From positions 1 to 64,000 of the forward strand of contig NZ_JACKSJ010000250.1 of the NCBI RefSeq assembly GCF_025821665.1: a stretch of DNA of 64,000 nucleotides, read 5' to 3'. Source of the DNA: [Mycobacterium] manitobense (GTDB lineage Bacteria; Actinomycetota; Actinomycetes; Mycobacteriales; Mycobacteriaceae). Of the stretch, positions 27,917-36,015 are shown piece after piece (the stretch's first letter is position 1; every line of letters begins with the position of its first letter). The notes beneath the pieces are model-generated. The model saw only the letters and a program-made list of their open reading frames with translations, was not told where the DNA came from and made no database searches. A program made the translations under genes and the position numbers.

Positions 27917-29599
27917 TCAGCCATCAGTGTTCAAGAAGCGCCACGCCCGCGTCGCGGCGTGCAGATTGAACCGGGTGTCCACGTTGCGGAGGTCGTGCCC
28001 AGTGAGTTCGGCGATGCGTGCCAATCGGTAACGCAGCGTGCTGCGATGAATGTGAAGGGCAGCCGCGGATTCGTCGTAATTGCCACCGCACTCCAGGTAG
28101 TCACTCAGGGTCATCACCAGTTCGGAGTTCTTGCCGACGTCGTAGTCCAGTAGTACGCCCAGCCATTCGCGCACAAACCCTTCGACCTCGCCGCCGCCGT
28201 CTGCGGCGTCGACAAGCCGATAGAATCCCAGCTCGTCGAACGCCGCTGCGCCTTGTGGACTCATCGAGCGCAGCCGGATGCTCATGGCCCGACGGGCTTC
28301 CGTGAAGGACTGCGGAAAGTCATCGGGTACCAGACATCGAGACCCGATGCCTATGACGCTCGTGGTTTCGCCGAGAACTTCGCTGATAGTGCGATAGAGC
28401 GCTTGTGGGTCCGGGCGGCCGTCGGTGAGCAGTACCACCAGGCCGGCACTGCGCCCTTGCAGATAGCTCAGATTCAGCGCAGTTGCGGCGCGCCCGGCGG
28501 CGGTTGCCAGCGCATTCTCGGTGGGACCGGTACTTCGCACCACCACTACGTAATGGGGGCACCGCAGGTCGTGGTCAAGGGCGTCGGCACGAGCGTACGC
28601 GCCGTCCCGATCGGTACCCGCCAACAAATCGTCGACAAGATCGCGGCGCAGGTTGAGTTCGATGTCAGCGACGGCTCGCTGGTGCGAAAGCTCCAGTGCT
28701 AAGACGATCGCACCGTAGTGCAGGGCGAACAAGTCGTCCTCGGTAACGGTGTCGTCCGGATCGTTCAGCGCGAGAACACCGAGGACCTCGGCCCGGGGCT
28801 GGACGAGTGTGAGGACCCGCCGTCCGATTCGCGCTCGGCCGTTCCGTGCGGCGAGGTCGTGCAGTAAGAGATGACGCTGGTCCGCCTCTTGTTTGGGGTA
28901 GGGACGCGGTAATCCGGGACCGGCCCAGCACAGCAGATTGCCGAACCGATCTTCGACAGCCACTGAATGCCCGGTCAGATCATTCAGGGCATCCGCGATT
29001 CCTTGCTCGCCCGTCCCCCCGGACAATGTAGTGCTCAATACTTCGTGCACCCTCGACTGCCGTTGCAGACGCTCGACCGTTGTGGCGAGTTCACGGTTCG
29101 CTACCTTCAGATCGCCAACTGTTCTTGTCAGGTGCGCCGCATCACTGGCGGAGCGGTCATGCGCCGCAGCGTGGGCCAGGGCGGCGCCGGCCTGCTGGGC
29201 GAGAATGCTCAGCAACCGGCTCGCGTCTTTCGAAGGTGGACTGGTGGCGCTGACCACCAAGCATCCGTTGATGGCGCGTCGGTGACGCATTGGGTACGCC
29301 CACCCCCACCGGCCGTTTTCCGCCTCGATCTGGCCATCCCCGTTCGATCGGCGGTGCCGTTCGATGTCACGGTGTTCCTTCGCGGATGAGGGAAACTGAA
29401 CGAATTCGCCGTTGACCGACCGATAACTGGCCTCGAACTGGCAGGGCCCGAGGCCGCGAATGGCGGCCGAGGCGACGAGGAAGATCTCGCCGGCATCCGA
29501 GTCGCTGAAAGTGACATCAGAAAGCGCGGCAAGTCCAGCGGACAAAGCCTGTTCGGACTTTGGGGTGCCCTGTGACGGGCTGAGCGCATCATCTCTCAT
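27917..29599 (-). CDS. PucR/CdaR-type transcriptional regulator, intact copy A
   Basis: This 560-residue regulator has an N-terminal GAF-like region (~25-150), a helical linker with heptads (~155-185), a second GAF-like sensor (~190-310), a GGDEF-like middle domain and a C-terminal PucR-type helix-turn-helix. The HTH region is YLECGGNYDESAAALHIHRS, followed by TLRYRLARIAELTG. Such proteins activate metabolic or stress operons in response to small molecules. A near duplicate lies at 32709-34826. The gene is downstream of ltrA in the same direction and probably coregulated. The ligand is unknown. Confidence 0.85.
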   Translation of the reverse strand: MRDDALSPSQGTPKSEQALSAGLAALSDVTFSDSDAGEIFLVASAAIRGLGPCQFEASYRSVNGEFVQFPSSAKEHRDIERHRRSNGDGQIEAENGRWGWAYPMRHRRAINGCLVVSATSPPSKDASRLLSILAQQAGAALAHAAAHDRSASDAAHLTRTVGDLKVANRELATTVERLQRQSRVHEVLSTTLSGGTGEQGIADALNDLTGHSVAVEDRFGNLLCWAGPGLPRPYPKQEADQRHLLLHDLAARNGRARIGRRVLTLVQPRAEVLGVLALNDPDDTVTEDDLFALHYGAIVLALELSHQRAVADIELNLRRDLVDDLLAGTDRDGAYARADALDHDLRCPHYVVVVRSTGPTENALATAAGRAATALNLSYLQGRSAGLVVLLTDGRPDPQALYRTISEVLGETTSVIGIGSRCLVPDDFPQSFTEARRAMSIRLRSMSPQGAAAFDELGFYRLVDAADGGGEVEGFVREWLGVLLDYDVGKNSELVMTLSDYLECGGNYDESAAALHIHRSTLRYRLARIAELTGHDLRNVDTRFNLHAATRAWRFLNTDG

Positions 29600-29705
29600 C
29601 GTGGAATCCTAGGCTAGGCTCCTCCCGGACCCAGCGCGGTCACCATGTGCATACCCAAGGTCGGCGTTTTGAAACCGGATCCTCCCTTCCGCGGAATACT
29701 CCGGC

Positions 29706-30905
29706 TCACCGCACATTTCCCGCTTTACCGGTGCCGATCTGCGGGCGCCGCCACAGCTCCCACGCGAGTCGCATGACGCCGATCGCGGTGAGTATGGTCA
29801 GCGACAAGACGGCCGGCACAGAAGTCGCCACGGGATACACCATGAGAGACGCGGCGGCAGCGAGCAGCCGATCGACGACAAGCTGGTGGTGGTCACGCCA
29901 GCGGTAGGCGACCTCGGTGGCGTAGAACAATGCCACCCCTCCGGTGAGGGCGAGGGCGGCCAGCGGCGCCAACGGCTCGTCGATGTGTTCCACCGAAACC
30001 CGCGCCCCGAGGGCGAAAAAGACAACGCCGGCGACGAGCGGCAGGTGCAGGTAGCTGTAGGCGTCGCGCGCCAACTGTGCCCGTTCGACAGCGGGTGTTT
30101 GCCGCAGACGCTCCTCGGCGCCGGTGGTGAGGCCGAAGTAGGTCCACCACAGGGTGCCCGTGATCAGCACCCCGAGAACCACAGCGCCGAGGACGCCTGG
30201 GTGGTGCACGCTTTCGGACGCGCCCGCTCCCAGTGAGATGATCGCCTCGCCCAGCGCGATGATGATGACCAAACCGTGGCGCTCGATGAAATACGCAGGT
30301 ACGACCCGAAAGCCGTTGATTCCGGCGATGAGGGGACTGCCGAAGTCGGCCGCCGCCGCCGCGACCCACAGCAACTCACGGTAGGGGGAGTCCACAAATG
30401 CAGCGGCAACGATCACGACCGGGCCGACAAGCAGGCCCGGCACCAGTCGGCGGATCGCCGACGCCAATTCAGCCTCGCCCCGGGACGCCGACGCAATGAA
30501 CATGCCGGCGTTGATAAGACGGACGGCGAACAATGCAAGCGCGAAAACGAGGGCACCGGTGGTGAATGCGGTCGGCAGCGCGATCACCGCGATGAACATC
30601 GCCGCCATCGCGACGATGACCATAGTCGTGTGGATCACCCGCGCGATTTCGAACAAGTTGGTCAGCCAGGCGTAGCACACCCACGCCCACCAGAGGGCGA
30701 GTAGAGCGAGCACACCTCGGCCGAAGCCCTGCCAGGAGATGTCATGGAGCATCAGATGGGTGACCTGCGACATCGCGAAGACGAACGTGAGGTCGAAGAA
30801 CAACTCCAGGTAGCCCACCGACCGCTCATCCGATTCCTGTGATTCGTCGGATTGGGGCTCGCTGCCGGCAGATCCTCCGGCGTCGTCGCCGTCGTGAACC
30901 GTCAT
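29706..30905 (-). CDS. low temperature requirement protein A (LtrA) family membrane protein
   Basis: This 399-residue integral membrane protein has an acidic Ser/Glu-rich N terminus followed by YLELFFDLTFVFAMSQVTHL, the signature of the LtrA family, and about twelve membrane helices. The segment YFIERHGLVIIIALGEAIISLG is also typical. The molecular function of LtrA proteins is not established; the name comes from Listeria cold-growth mutants. I chose ATG 30905 because it fits the family N terminus. It overlaps the reconstructed stop of the PPOX pseudogene as ATGA, showing the original coupling. A 19-codon remnant of its duplicate is at 34965-35024. Confidence 0.85.
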   Translation of the reverse strand: MTVHDGDDAGGSAGSEPQSDESQESDERSVGYLELFFDLTFVFAMSQVTHLMLHDISWQGFGRGVLALLALWWAWVCYAWLTNLFEIARVIHTTMVIVAMAAMFIAVIALPTAFTTGALVFALALFAVRLINAGMFIASASRGEAELASAIRRLVPGLLVGPVVIVAAAFVDSPYRELLWVAAAAADFGSPLIAGINGFRVVPAYFIERHGLVIIIALGEAIISLGAGASESVHHPGVLGAVVLGVLITGTLWWTYFGLTTGAEERLRQTPAVERAQLARDAYSYLHLPLVAGVVFFALGARVSVEHIDEPLAPLAALALTGGVALFYATEVAYRWRDHHQLVVDRLLAAAASLMVYPVATSVPAVLSLTILTAIGVMRLAWELWRRPQIGTGKAGNVR

Positions 30906-31276
30906 CGTCGACCGGTGGTCATGATCGTGGGCTGTTTTTGTCCACCAGTGATGTTGTTCGCCGACAACACCTTCTCGGAGTGGTGGCGCGCAGCACCTCA
31001 TCCGGGTCGGTGCTGATAGTGACGCGACCCTCGATCAGGACGAAGGCGTATGGCGGGCGATCGTCGTCGATGCACAACGCGACCCGTGGATCGCGAAGCA
31101 CCGCCCGGCCCTTGACGGACTTGGACGCGGTGGTGATCAACAGATCGTCGCCTTCGAGAATGAACCACACCGGAACGACGTGCGGGCGACCGTCCCGGCG
31201 AGTGGTGGCCCACTTGGCCGTCCTGGTTTCCGGCGGTGACGAAACCGCGATACTCGGCGGCCGACATCGGTGGCAT
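30902..31276 (-). pseudogene. PPOX-fold protein, degenerate copy A
   Basis: This is a broken duplicate of the PPOX gene at 35044-35484. It starts MPPMSAAEYRGFVTAG in one frame, then one extra base near 31229 shifts it into the frame TAKWATTRRDGRPHVVPVWF. About 91 bases present in copy B are missing after VLRATT, which changes frame again to EKVLSANNITGGQ before a TGA that overlaps the LtrA start. No single frame encodes the domain, and the C-terminal dimer and flavin-binding residues lost in the deletion make it nonfunctional. Confidence 0.88.
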
Positions 31277-31366
31277 GACAACCTCCAGTGAAATCGTGAG
31301 TCAGGCGGCCACATCGGCACGCGTCACAGCGGAGCCGGTGGGCCATCTAGTCGGTACTTCGCCCTT

Positions 31367-31458
31367 TTAGTGTGCGATCCCGAAGTGCCGCAGGGAGTGG
31401 GCCAGCGAGCCGAATCTTCGGGGCGAAATTAGGCCTGTCAGTGCAACACGAGGGCCGC
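31367..31458. promoter_or_regulatory. duplicated divergent promoter block, copy A
   Basis: This ~90-bp block is also found at 37204-37291. It runs from TAGTGTGCG through GGGCCAGCGAGCC, a palindrome CCGAA-TC-TTCGG (31410-31421) and CCTGTCAGTGC to GGCCGCGC. It lies between the minus-strand PPOX pseudogene and the plus-strand PfpI remnant and DUF1931 gene, so it probably held a divergent promoter and an operator. The rest of the gap to 31717 contains only the PfpI remnant, no gene, and a GGAGGAAG ribosome binding site at its end. Confidence 0.7.
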
Positions 31459-31463
31459 GCCGT

Positions 31464-31493
31464 AACGAGGATGTCGTCATCGACGGGAATCTG
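31464..31493 (+). pseudogene. PfpI-family gene remnant (10 codons)
   Basis: Thirty bases encode NEDVVIDGNL, matching DEEVVIDGNL in the intact PfpI gene of copy B (near 37940-37969). Flanking bases CGTAACGAGG and GACGGGAATCTGA also match. The remnant follows the copy A promoter block directly, so a deletion removed the rest of the gene, including its start. It is too short for an independent claim but fits the duplication. Confidence 0.65.
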
Positions 31494-31717
31494 AGATGTT
31501 ACGCCGTCAAGTCAGGTGCCCGGAACGGCTGGGTGCGCCGCAAGCAGTTGTCCGCTGCATGGTCCCACTTGCGCGCTCTGGCGCCTCTCGACCTGGTGGG
31601 GTGAACCGGCTCGGCGAAATTGCGCCTGGCGGCCCGGTTCGGTGTTGCCGACGACAGGCCAAAGTTGGGGCGTTGGCCTGTTTGGGCCGTTCTGGAACGT
31701 TGAAACGGAGGAAGCGA

Positions 31718-32170
31718 GTGACCCATCCGTCGGGTATTCCGGTGTTCGAACGGTTCTTTCGCTCGGTCGCCAACATCAAGATCGACAAAAACGATGTTCG
31801 TCGCTTCCGGGAGTTCGTCGACGAGCAGATTGACGACATTGCCATCGCAGGGCGCAACTCCGCCAAGTGGAACGGGCGTGACGTGATTGTGCCGCAGGAT
31901 CTTCCGATCACGAAGGGCGTCCAGGAGCGGATGCGCGAATTCGACAAGCTCGACGAGGCCGAGGAGATCCGTGGGCTACTGCGCCAGGTGGTGCGTCGCC
32001 CACCCGGCGACGTCACGTTCGCAGAGGACACCGAGGAGCTGCTGCCGGAGCTATTCGGGGCGTTGGGCATTGCGCTGGCCCGATCGTTTCGCGTGGTGGA
32101 CCCGGCGGTGTCCAACCCATCGACTGAACATTGGAATCGGGTGTTCACGATGTTTCGACTGGTGTTCTGA
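31718..32170 (+). CDS. DUF1931 bacterial histone-fold protein
   Basis: This 150-residue protein is of the DUF1931 family, whose Aquifex member has a structure of two histone folds in one chain. The matching features are ANIKIDKNDVRRFREFVDEQ, GRDVIVPQDLPITKGVQE (the loop between the halves) and the C-terminal NPSTEHWNRVFTMFRL. Start GTG 31718 has GGAGGAAG upstream, and the length equals the family norm. It would bind DNA as a nucleoid-associated protein or act in stress (inference; function is not established). It is 74 bp upstream of Hsp20 and probably cotranscribed. Confidence 0.88.
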   Translation: MTHPSGIPVFERFFRSVANIKIDKNDVRRFREFVDEQIDDIAIAGRNSAKWNGRDVIVPQDLPITKGVQERMREFDKLDEAEEIRGLLRQVVRRPPGDVTFAEDTEELLPELFGALGIALARSFRVVDPAVSNPSTEHWNRVFTMFRLVF

Positions 32171-32244
32171 TGTCCGGCGGCCGGGCCCCACAGTGAAGGC
32201 ATTCTTTGGACGACCACCGCTAATAGAAGTAAGGGGTAATTGAT

Positions 32245-32712
32245 ATGACTTTGCCACTACAGCGCTCCGCTGATCAGGCGGAGAGATGGCGGCCGTTGCG
32301 CGAGTTCGAGAATCTCTACACCGAGATGGATCGGCTTACCCAGTCGGTGTTCGGCGGACGCAAGGGTGAAGGTGCCTGGTTACCCGAGGCCGACATCATC
32401 GAGACCGATAGCGCCTACATCATCGAGGTCGAGCTTCCAGGAGTGTGGCACCAAGACGTCGATGTCGCGCTGAATGGGAATGAGTTGGTGGTGACCGGCG
32501 AGGTGAAGGACCGCAAGCGCGAGGGCTTGTTCCGCCGCCGTACGCGAAAGGTCGGTGAGTTCGAGTTTCGTGCCACGCTGCCAGGCCAACTCCGGGAGGA
32601 CGAGGCCGAGGCGTCGTTGGCGTATGGCGTGCTGAAACTTTATGTGCCGAAAGCGGAAAGCACGAAGTCACGCAAGATTCCGGTGAGTGAGTCGGGAGAG
32701 GACTCAAGCTAG
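32245..32712 (+). CDS. Hsp20/alpha-crystallin small heat-shock protein
   Basis: This 155-residue small heat-shock protein holds unfolding proteins in a refoldable state. The alpha-crystallin domain spans ~residues 45-140, with ADIIETDSAYIIEVELPGV at its start and the conserved A-x-x-x-x-GVLKLYVPK segment at its end. An N-terminal FENLYTEMDRLTQSVFG oligomerisation segment precedes it. The ATG at 32245 follows AAGGGG. It shares direction and probably transcript with the DUF1931 gene. Its stop overlaps the convergent PucR copy B stop. It would feed clients to DnaK/ClpB, which are also encoded in this window. Confidence 0.93.
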   Translation: MTLPLQRSADQAERWRPLREFENLYTEMDRLTQSVFGGRKGEGAWLPEADIIETDSAYIIEVELPGVWHQDVDVALNGNELVVTGEVKDRKREGLFRRRTRKVGEFEFRATLPGQLREDEAEASLAYGVLKLYVPKAESTKSRKIPVSESGEDSS

Positions 32713-34082
32713 GTGTCCGTGGCGCCTGGCTCACGATCGGCCTCACTGAGGAACCGCCACGCCCGCGTCGCGGCATGGAGGTTGAACCGGGTATCGACCT
32801 TGCGGAGGTCGTGGCCAGTGAGTTCGGCAATGCGCGCTAGCCGGTAGCGGAGCGTGCTGCGATGAATGTGAAGGGCGGCTGCGGCGTCGTCGTAGTTTCC
32901 ACCGCATTCCAGGTAATCGCTGAGCGTTAGGACCAGCTCGGAGTTCTTCCTCTTGTCGTAGTCCAGCAGTGCGCCCAGCCATTCGCGCACGAAAGTTTCG
33001 ACCGTCGCGCCATCATGGGCGCCGGCGATCAAACGATAGAAGCCGAGCTCGTCGAATGCCGCTGCACCTTCAGGATTGGCCGAGCGCAGCCGGATGCTCA
33101 TAGCGCGACGGGCTTCCACAAAGGACTGCGGAAAGTCCTCGGGCACCAGACATCGAGAGCCGATACCGACGACGCTGGTGGTCTTGCCAAGGATGTCACT
33201 GATCGTGCGGTGCAGCGCCGGGGGGTCCGGGCGCCCGTCGATGAGCAGCACGACCAGACCCGCGTGGCGCCCTTGCAGGTAGGTCAGATTCAATGCGGTT
33301 GCGGCACGCCCGGCGGCGGTTGTCAGCGTGTTCTCGGTCCGACCGGTACTTTGCGCAACCACCACGTAGTGAGGGCGCCGCAGGTCGTGGTTCAGGGCGT
33401 CGGCACGCGCGTAGGCCCCTTCCCGCTCGGTGCCTGCCAAGAGGTCGTCGACAAGATCGCGGCGCAAGTTGAGTTCGATCTGAGCGACGGTTCGCTGGTG
33501 GGAAAGTTCCAGTGCTAGCACGGTTGCGCCGTAATGCAGGGCGAACAAGTTGTCCTCGGTCACCGTGTCGTCCGGGTCGTTCAAGGCGAGGACACCGAGG
33601 ATCTCGGTCCGGGGCTGGACGAGTGTGAGTACTCGCCGTCCGATTCGAGCTCGACCATTCTGCGCGGCCAGCTCGTGCAGTAGGAGCTCGCGCTGGTCCG
33701 CCCGTTGCTTGGGGTAGGGGTCCGGTAGGCCGGGTCCGGCCCAGCAATGCAGGTTGCCGAACCGATCCTCAATAGCCACCGAATGCCCTGTCAGGTCGTT
33801 CAGTGCGTCCGCGATTCCCTGCTCGCCCGTCCCCGCGCCTACTGCCGTGCTCAATGCTTCGTGCACCTTCGTCTGCCGCTGTAGCCGCCCCACCGTTGCG
33901 GCGAGTTCACGGTTTGCTACTTCCAAATCGGCGACTGTTTTTGTCAGCTGTGCCGCGTCGCCGGAGACCCGGGCATGAGTTGCGGCATGGGCCAGGGCAG
34001 CGCCGGTCTGCTGGGCCAGTTCAGCAGGAGTCGCTCCGGCGGCAGCTAAAGCAACCTCCGCGGTTGGATCCAGGAGAGTCAT
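32709..34082 (-). CDS. PucR/CdaR-type regulator, copy B, lacking the first sensor domain
   Basis: This 457-residue protein is nearly the same as residues ~130-560 of the copy A regulator: linker coiled coil, second GAF-like domain, GGDEF-like domain and PucR helix-turn-helix (YLECGGNYDDAAAALHIHRS). The first GAF region is separated from it by a 411-bp insertion. It begins with a new leader, MTLLDPTAEVALAAAG, from an ATG at 34082 preceded by GGAGGAA, so a shortened regulator could be made. Without the first sensor it may act constitutively or respond to other signals (inference). Alternatively it is decaying. Confidence 0.75.
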   Translation of the reverse strand: MTLLDPTAEVALAAAGATPAELAQQTGAALAHAATHARVSGDAAQLTKTVADLEVANRELAATVGRLQRQTKVHEALSTAVGAGTGEQGIADALNDLTGHSVAIEDRFGNLHCWAGPGLPDPYPKQRADQRELLLHELAAQNGRARIGRRVLTLVQPRTEILGVLALNDPDDTVTEDNLFALHYGATVLALELSHQRTVAQIELNLRRDLVDDLLAGTEREGAYARADALNHDLRRPHYVVVAQSTGRTENTLTTAAGRAATALNLTYLQGRHAGLVVLLIDGRPDPPALHRTISDILGKTTSVVGIGSRCLVPEDFPQSFVEARRAMSIRLRSANPEGAAAFDELGFYRLIAGAHDGATVETFVREWLGALLDYDKRKNSELVLTLSDYLECGGNYDDAAAALHIHRSTLRYRLARIAELTGHDLRKVDTRFNLHAATRAWRFLSEADREPGATDT

Positions 34083-34430
34083 CAGAGATTCCTCCGCCGA
34101 CCTGTTGGAGAAGTCGGTGGCGTGGGTCTAACCCGGAGTTGGAGCAACTGGGGACACGGATCGCTGTCGGAATCGAGAGCTGCCTACCCAGTGTGCTCCT
34201 GTATCACCATCCGCACCACCCCGTGGGGCAATAACCCGGGGGACGCATGCTCTTGGTCGAGGGGTGAACCAAGTAAGTCGTGCGCACTGGCCTCGGACGA
34301 ACGTCCACACGGTGTCCAGTGGATGACCCCGTCCACGACGACAGGGCCGAGCACGCGCGACAGGGTGTCGCGATCTTTGCGGATATTGGCATTGCCGCCA
34401 CTGGATAGTGTGGGTTGCGCGCTCGACACA
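34020..34430. other. 411-bp insertion interrupting PucR copy B
   Basis: Comparison with the intact copy shows continuous homology up to 34431 and again from 34019, so 411 bp (137 codons) are extra. On the minus strand the insert has a GC-rich-third-position frame with SRVLGPVVVDGVIHWTPCG and LLPHGVVRMVIQEHTG, ending in a stop near 34184. It looks like the 3' end of a real gene that I do not recognise. The insert also provides the RBS and ATG used by the downstream regulator half. No terminal inverted repeats or target-site duplication were evident. Confidence 0.6.
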
Positions 34431-34826
34431 AATGGTCAGCAACTGGGTTGCGTCTTTCGACGGAGGTCTGGTGGCACTGACCACGAAACACCCGTTGATG
34501 GCGCGTCGGTGTCGCAGCGGAAAGGCCCATTGCCACCGGCCGTCTTTCGCCTCGACTTGGCCATCCCAGTTGTACCGGCGGTGCCTTTCGAAGTCGCGGT
34601 GTGCTGGCTGAGATTGTGGAAACTGAATGAATTCGCCGTTGACCGATCGGTAGCTGGCTTCGACCTGGCAGGACCCGAGTCCGCCGACGGCGGCCGTGGC
34701 GACGCGAAAGATCTCGCCGGCATCGGAGTCACTTAAACTCACGCGCGTCAGCGCAGTCAGTCCAGCTGACAGTGCCTGCTCGGCCTCGCGGGTGCCCTGT
34801 GACGGGTTGTGCGACTGAGCGTTCAT
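34431..34826 (-). pseudogene. PucR copy B, detached N-terminal GAF region
   Basis: These 132 codons match the N terminus of the copy A regulator almost residue for residue (EQALSAGLTALTRVSLSDSD, YRSVNGEFIQFP, RHRRAINGCFVVSATRPPSK). The homology stops at LLTI, where the inserted segment begins. The frame then runs through unrelated sequence to a stop at 34128. The ATG at 34826 would give a 232-residue hybrid with no DNA-binding domain. I regard it as half of a split gene, although a free sensor domain might still be made. Confidence 0.8.
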
Positions 34827-34964
34827 TTTGGAGCCCTGGGCTCGGGTTCTCTGGAGCCCACCCCCTTCTAGGAAAGGGCTACCCGATGGCCGCGTTCCGA
34901 AGCGGATTTCCGGTCCGGAAGTTACCCGGCGTGCGCTGATTAGCCCGCGTCGTCGCTGCGGATC

Positions 34965-35024
34965 TCACGACCACCCCTCGCGGCCGGCCGATCCCCCGGC
35001 GGCCTTAACGTCGTAGACCGTCAT
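34965..35024 (-). pseudogene. LtrA remnant, copy B
   Basis: Nineteen codons, MTVYDVKAAGGSAGREGWS followed by a stop, correspond to the first residues of the LtrA gene in copy A (MTVHDGDDAGGSAGSE). The sequence just upstream (CGACCGGTGGTCATGATC on the plus strand) is also the same in both copies. The rest of ltrA is deleted. Bases between here and 34827 hold nothing recognisable. Confidence 0.75.
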
Positions 35025-35043
35025 CTTCGACCGGTGGTCATGA

Positions 35044-35484
35044 TCAACGACTGTCCTGTTCACCGGTGATGTTGTTCTCCGAGACCACCTTCTCGGGGGT
35101 GATCCGCACCAGCAGCATCCCCTCCCCGCCATTGAGTCGGCCGTACTCCTGCGCCCGCTCCGCCCCGACATATCGGCGGGCGTTGAGAGTGGCGGCGCGC
35201 AGCACCGCATCCGGGTCGGTGCTGACGCTGGCGCGACCCTCGATCAGGACGAACGCGTACGGCGGGCGGTCGTCGTCGATGCACAGCGCGACCCGTGGAT
35301 CGTGGAGCACCGCTCGGCCCTTGACCGATGTGGACCCGGTGGTGATCAGCAGATCGTCGCCTTCCAGAACGAACCACACCGGCACGACGTGTGGGCGACC
35401 GTCGCGACGACTGTTGGCCCACTTCGCCGTACGGGTTCCGGCGGTGACGAAATCGCGGTACTCGGTATCCGACATGGGTGGCAT
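35044..35484 (-). CDS. PPOX-class (pyridoxamine oxidase-like, possibly F420-dependent) protein
   Basis: This 146-residue split-beta-barrel flavin/F420-binding protein has a core reading TAKWANSRRDGRPHVVPVWF, DDLLITTGSTSVKGR and PPYAFVLIEGRASV. This matches mycobacterial PPOX-class F420-dependent enzymes that reduce quinones or biliverdin-like compounds. The start ATG 35484 gives MPPMSDTEYRDF. It is the intact partner of the broken copy at 30902-31276. It follows the GlcG-like gene on the same strand and is probably in an operon with the dehydrogenase upstream. Confidence 0.85.
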   Translation of the reverse strand: MPPMSDTEYRDFVTAGTRTAKWANSRRDGRPHVVPVWFVLEGDDLLITTGSTSVKGRAVLHDPRVALCIDDDRPPYAFVLIEGRASVSTDPDAVLRAATLNARRYVGAERAQEYGRLNGGEGMLLVRITPEKVVSENNITGEQDSR

Positions 35485-35549
35485 GACTATCTCCGGGTTG
35501 AAGTCGGGAGTTCGGTATCGGCACCGCCGCGCGTGGCAGCGGGTCACGG

Positions 35550-35963
35550 CTACATCGCTGTTGCGGCCGCCTTGGCAATGGCTTTGTCCTGCTCCCCGGT
35601 GCCGCCACTGACGCCGACCGCCCCGATGATCTGGTCGTTGTGCCACAGGGGCACACCACCGGCGAAGATCATGATGCGTCCGCCGTTGGAGGCGTGGATT
35701 CCGTAGAACTGTTCGCCCGGCGACGCGTTGGACGCGAGGTCCTCGGTCGAGGTGTCCAGCGCTCGCGCGGTGAAGGCCTTGTTGATCGAGATGTCGATGC
35801 TGCCGATCCAGGCGCCGTCCATTCGCACGTGGGCCACGAGGTTGCCGCCGGCATCGACCACCGCGATGTTCGACGGCGACTCGATCTCGGCGGCCTTGGA
35901 CGTGCCGGCGGCGATCACCCGCTGCGCGTCGTCGAGGGACACCGAACTCTTACTCACGGTCAT
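35550..35963 (-). CDS. GlcG/HbpS-like (DUF336) protein
   Basis: This 137-residue protein belongs to the GlcG/HbpS family. Members bind haem or act beside glycolate, diol or aldehyde metabolism enzymes. Diagnostic parts are AVVDAGGNLVAHVRMDGAW, DISINKAFTARAL, PGEQFYGIHASNGGRIMIFA and IIGAVGVSGGTGEQD. There is no signal peptide, so the product is cytosolic. It lies between the formaldehyde-type dehydrogenase and PPOX genes, which suggests a shared redox task, but the substrate is unknown. It is absent from copy A of the duplication. Confidence 0.88.
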   Translation of the reverse strand: MTVSKSSVSLDDAQRVIAAGTSKAAEIESPSNIAVVDAGGNLVAHVRMDGAWIGSIDISINKAFTARALDTSTEDLASNASPGEQFYGIHASNGGRIMIFAGGVPLWHNDQIIGAVGVSGGTGEQDKAIAKAAATAM

Positions 35964-36015
35964 GATGCACTCTCTCCGGTTGCCATTGTTTGAGCTCCTT
36001 TCGGTTCGGGTCGTC

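Larger units (their letters stand above)
27917..31493. repeat. segmental duplication, copy A
   Basis: This is one copy of a duplicated module: PucR regulator, LtrA, PPOX protein, divergent promoter block and the 3' end of a PfpI gene. It matches copy B at 32709-38063 in gene order, orientation and sequence. In copy A PucR and LtrA are intact, PPOX is broken by a +1 insertion and a 91-bp deletion, and only ten codons of PfpI remain (31464-31493). The GlcG and dehydrogenase genes present in copy B are absent. Confidence 0.85.
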
